Below, in pieces: positions 61,501 to 64,000 of a stretch of 64,000 bases of DNA. Positions within the stretch are counted from its first letter, which is position 1; every line of letters starts with the position of its first letter. The notes under the pieces are model-generated. The model ran no database searches. It was not told the origin of the DNA and worked only from the letters and a program-made list of their open reading frames with translations. Position numbers and translations under genes: made by a program. The stretch is from Ooceraea biroi (Eukaryota > Arthropoda > Insecta > Hymenoptera > Formicidae). The DNA is taken from assembly GCF_003672135.1 (NCBI RefSeq), contig NC_039517.1, positions 3,286,001 to 3,350,000 of the forward strand, given 5' to 3'.

Positions 61501-63146
61501 CGATTACTGCATCACGTATTGTTGGATCGTGCCATATGAAATGTTGGATTTCGAAAATCAGCTCTCTGGATTATTCCTATAAAGCAAACGTTTCTTGATA
61601 ATCAAGCTAATTAATATTACATCAAGATAGCTTGACTTTTTTATAAAACTGCTTAAACTCCTGCGAAATGTTTGCGACTTTTCAAATTGCAAGTTATGAA
61701 TTTATGCAGCATTGAGAAATTTATATGAATTTACATGAAATTGTACAATTTGTCATGTGAACGGACTACTTTCCGTCTACTTCCGCTACAAGTAATGCAT
61801 GATATTAATGATTTATATTATTTATCCCTTTCTTTTTATACATAACGAAAGTTTTTAGCAAACTTTTATAGTGGTTGCTTGTGCATAACAGATGTACGAT
61901 GAAAGCCACTGTAGTAAATGTTTCCTTGTTAATAACGAAACGTTTAAATGCTCGCGCTGTATCCCGAAGCGTCTGCCTTGGAAAAGTGTCTAACGTCAAT
62001 TCAATTCTTTTATAGCTGCAACATCGTATGCGTCAGGAGTTATTGGGAAAGCAAGAGAAGACTCAGAGATCTATAAAACGGCTGGTGGACTTCATAAAAT
62101 TGATACAACTCAGAAAAAATGCATCCTCTCCAACGCCTTCGGCATCAACCAGTTGCCCGCCTCGACCTTCCTCATCCCAATCACCACAAACAATAACTCC
62201 GCCTCAAACCAACCAGAAAGCAGCAAATCATTCACCTCGATCGTCGATGTCGAGCAACGAGCAGACGGCGTGCCTCGCAACTCTCACGTCGTCTTCAACC
62301 AGCACTCACGATCGGGTATCGCCTATGTCCACCAAACAGCAGACCAGATGCCTTACACCTACCAGCTGCCCGGCACCACTGTCCAGCCAGAAAAGCACCA
62401 ATCATACCTTATCGTCAAGAAAATCACCGAGTCGAGTGGAAGGCCCGATCAGTCTACTGGCGGTGAAGTCGAAGACCAAAACCGCTCGGCAGTTTTCAAC
62501 TACCAACTGTCTGCCGGTAACTCTACCGTTGAAAGCGACCGCCACTCCCTCGTCACCCACTCCTTGCTCTTCAACAGTGGTAACAACCGTAAGAAGCAAA
62601 GCAATCGTTCAGTCCCAGCGCTCCACCGCGTCACCAACGTATCAAAATTGTCAAATTCTCCTCACGCCTTCTCGAGCGACTATCAACTGGATCGAGCGAC
62701 CCTCAATGGCAGAAAACCCTGGGCCAAGCTCACACGCGGCAAACTCTGTATCAATCAGCCAGCCAAACGTGCCACGGAAACCCTATTGTCGTTCTGCGGC
62801 GACTCCGAGAACGGCAACGAGCAGTTGCAGCAACGACCAAAGTCAGCCGGATCAGCCGAGGAAGCAGCAACTGCAACAGCGAATCTCAGCAATCGTGGCA
62901 AGCACAGGTCAAGAGCCGGCACCCTCATCCACTCGCTGTTCCCAGGCCATAACAAGCCCCATATCGTCGCCGGTGGTGCACGCGAGTCACGAAGCTTCAG
63001 CCCAAACGACCGAGACTATCCGCTCCTGCGGCAGCAGCTCTGCCGCGCGGAGCACGAGCTGGAGCAACAGCCGCGCGAGCAGCCAGACAAGCCAGCAACA
63101 GTCCAGCTCCAGCGGCGCGCCCTTACGAGATTCTTCGAACACGTGA
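50294..63146 (+). CDS. PHF21A: PHF21A / BHC80-like PHD-finger chromatin protein
   Basis: BHC80 is part of the LSD1-CoREST histone demethylase complex that represses genes. Nine coding exons: 50294-50371, 56885-56917, 57351-57416, 58617-58864, 59064-59319, 59614-59995, 60119-60322, 60922-61028, 62016-63146; phases agree, 834 residues. The N-terminal coiled coil (residues 1-80, QEEIIAVQNKLQNAILEHQ; KQIVQRLRKEVEAF) matches the BHC80 N-terminus. Around residue 200 is FLYALGLITKSKCMELQNRR followed by RKRRSTANPQFVYS, a BHC80 hallmark. A PHD finger (C4HC3, about residues 345-385) is split by the intron after CCRNPG. A second coiled coil (ERNSDLRLQVYELEKRSQ; RSIKRLVDFIKLIQL) follows. The rest of the last exon is Ser/Thr/Pro-rich and low complexity. 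The true C-terminus is uncertain because another frame is also open. Confidence 0.85.
50372..52177 (+). other. Start of intron 1 of the PHF21A-like gene, CpG-rich
   Basis: Right after the donor is a (GA) tract, then 1.8 kb of CpG-rich DNA with Arg/Ser-rich open frames on both strands. A TATAAAA occurs at 51697-51703 on the plus strand, without a recognisable downstream exon. No gene is supported. Confidence 0.5.
52178..54790. repeat. Satellite array, 12 copies of a 215-bp unit plus a partial copy
   Basis: Unit starts (GCCCGGTGTCCACGATGC) fall at 52179, 52394, 52609, 52824, 53041, 53256, 53471, 53686, 53901, 54116, 54331, 54546 and 54761; the period is 215 bp, except one copy of 217 with an extra CA. 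The copies are nearly identical by eye, which suggests recent amplification or homogenisation. Each unit contains AAAACCCTCAAAACTAAATC, the terminal repeat of the neighbouring mariner, so the unit spans a mariner boundary. There is no coding potential. It lies in intron 1 of the PHF21A-like gene. Confidence 0.95.
54761..54917. repeat. Palindrome joining the satellite array to the mariner
   Basis: Two 70-nt arms (54761-54830 and 54848-54917) are inverse copies with a spacer of about 17 bases (GGCTTTTCCGTAAAAGT). The arms continue outward into the satellite on the left and its inverse on the right, to around 55080. The structure could extrude as a cruciform or form a hairpin. It reverses the orientation of the repeated unit. 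Confidence 0.9.
54951..56180 (+). mobile_element. Mos1-like mariner element (mauritiana-type), 1230 bp, TA-flanked
   Basis: The left end CGAGTGTGATTTAGTTTTGA and the right end (inverse AACCCTCAAAACTAAATCAC) share about 24 bp as terminal inverted repeats, with TA on both sides. Length is as expected for a mariner. It carries a decayed transposase gene (55104-56107) on the plus strand. The flanking sequence AAAATTTCGACTCGGG at 56447-56462 also occurs inverted near 54924-54939, outside the element, so the mariner may have landed inside another, older repeat. Confidence 0.85.
55104..56107 (+). pseudogene. Mariner transposase pseudogene (Mos1-like)
   Basis: The N-terminal half (from 55104) has the Mos1-type helix-turn-helix pattern, including KTCQYWFRRFKSGHTDVKD and TRSTSELARALNVDRTTVTK. 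There are frameshifts near 55535 and 55685 and stop codons near 55645 and after EWMN (56017). The first catalytic Asp is replaced by Gly (TGGEKW for TGDEKW), the second region reads LRDNARPD, and the third is cut to AYSPCDYYLFRSM, missing several residues. The gene is dead. Confidence 0.88.
56186..56884 (+). other. Rest of intron 1 of the PHF21A-like gene
   Basis: AT-rich DNA with one short copy of the satellite flank (56447-56462). No gene recognised. Confidence 0.5.
57417..58616 (+). other. Intron 3 of the PHF21A-like gene
   Basis: No gene recognised. The (TG)n(TA)n run at 58560-58592 lies immediately before the acceptor of the exon at 58617, where a polypyrimidine tract would normally be. 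Confidence 0.5.
61029..62015 (+). other. Intron 8 of the PHF21A-like gene
   Basis: AT-rich DNA between the coiled-coil exon and the last exon, with no recognised repeat or gene. Confidence 0.55.
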
Positions 63147-63928
63147 AATTGGAAGAAGCGCATATACCAGCGCCACTTAGAACAAAGCTAGCACACAAGG
63201 ACGACAAGATCGGCGATGACGAGGAAGATGCCCGGGAGGAGGGTGCCGCGCGCGACCAACAGTACGATGACGGTGATGCCGTTGCTGAAGCTCCACTGTT
63301 GACGTCGTGCGACTTGGACGGAAATCGGCTGCTGGTAAGTTTCCCTTGGGTAGCGCACAATGCGAGAGACTCCCGCGACGATGATGACGACACCTCGAAC
63401 AACCAGTCGCCAGTCCATCATCCTGCGGACATAGCTCCCGACGATTTCGAGAGTTACGAGCTCGCGCGTGACGCACAGTCGCCGTGTATGATGGCTTACC
63501 GGCAGTTGGCGGAGAATCCTGATCGACCTGACGGCCTATCGAGTGACGCGTATTGTGCGAGACGACAAGGAGATGACGGGGCGACGATAGCGACGCTGCG
63601 TATTTCACAAAGCAATCTGCCGGAGCTTCGTAACCAGGTCTCAGTTCCTGACGATAAGGCTGAAACCGAGAGACAAGACTTACCCAGTGGTAGGCGGTCG
63701 AGGAGCAACAGCAGCAGCAGCGATAGCAGTAACAGCAGCAGCAGTAATAGCACCACCAACAGCAGCAGCAGTGGCCCCAGCGACACCCCGGAGCAAGCGA
63801 TGAATAACGTCAATCACTTCTCGAACGATTTCGGAATTTTCTCCGCAAAAGAAAGCGAGGACGAGCTGAGGCGACACGAACTGGCGATGTCGTGCGAAGC
63901 CGACTGCAGTGACGCTGCCACTGGCTAG
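62018..63928 (+). other. Second open reading frame across the last PHF21A-like exon
   Basis: Reading from the start of the last exon at 62018 in the frame two bases along, no stop occurs until TAG at 63926-63928, about 636 codons. The first 1.13 kb overlaps the frame joined by the splice (stop at 63146). The part after 63146 reads as acidic, Ser-rich protein (GDDEEDAREEG; SSSSDSSNSSSS; NNVNHFSNDFGIFSAKESED), quite protein-like. It could be the real C-terminus reached by a frameshift, an assembly indel or an alternative splice, or it could be a composition effect in a low-complexity exon. Confidence 0.45.
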
Positions 63929-64000
63929 ACATAGATAGGCTAATTACGTTGTCGTTGACTGCGTCAATCGTGGTCATCGTGATATGCTTAACTCCCATTC

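Noticed and set aside
1..64000. tRNA or rRNA genes
   Set aside because: I saw no cloverleaf-like arrangement or ribosomal signature by eye; a covariance-model scan would be needed to exclude small RNAs.

Overview
This is a stretch of insect nuclear genome. Genes are split by GT-AG introns, the protein set is animal, and the mobile elements (mariner, TA-flanked DD41D-like elements, TTAA foldback MITEs) are of kinds common in Hymenoptera. The gene sequences look most like an ant, but the species cannot be named from the sequence alone.

Layout, left to right. (1) Positions 1-36.8 kb, minus strand: the 5' part of the giant nesprin gene Msp300. I traced 22 common coding exons plus two alternative N-terminal modules, and all splice phases agree. 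The gene runs off the left edge, so the rest of the spectrin rod and any KASH anchor lie outside. Its introns hold several mobile elements, two related minisatellites and two TTAA MITEs. (2) 40.2-41.3 kb, minus: a small two-coding-exon gene for a secreted cysteine-rich peptide with an inhibitor-cystine-knot cysteine pattern. (3) 42.1-45.4 kb, minus: an XK-related membrane protein, nine coding exons, 848 aa, with a long cytoplasmic tail. (4) 47.1-48.8 kb, minus: GMPPA, the regulatory subunit of mannose-1-phosphate guanylyltransferase, five exons, 419 aa. (5) 50.3-63.1 kb or beyond, plus: a PHF21A/BHC80-like gene with a PHD finger, nine coding exons, head to head with GMPPA.

The most striking structure is in intron 1 of the PHF21A-like gene. 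About 12 near-identical 215-bp tandem repeats end in a palindrome, followed by a decayed Mos1-like mariner. The repeat unit is itself the junction of the mariner's left end and its flanking DNA, so this looks like a young satellite born from a transposon boundary. A second notable point is the last PHF21A exon: two reading frames stay open together for about 1.1 kb, and the non-canonical frame stays open for another 0.78 kb.

The genes are independent units and not an operon. Msp300 links actin to the nuclear envelope, the XK-related protein is a probable lipid scramblase, GMPPA controls GDP-mannose supply, and PHF21A acts in chromatin repression. All exon borders were read by eye from splice consensus and phase; no alignment was run.
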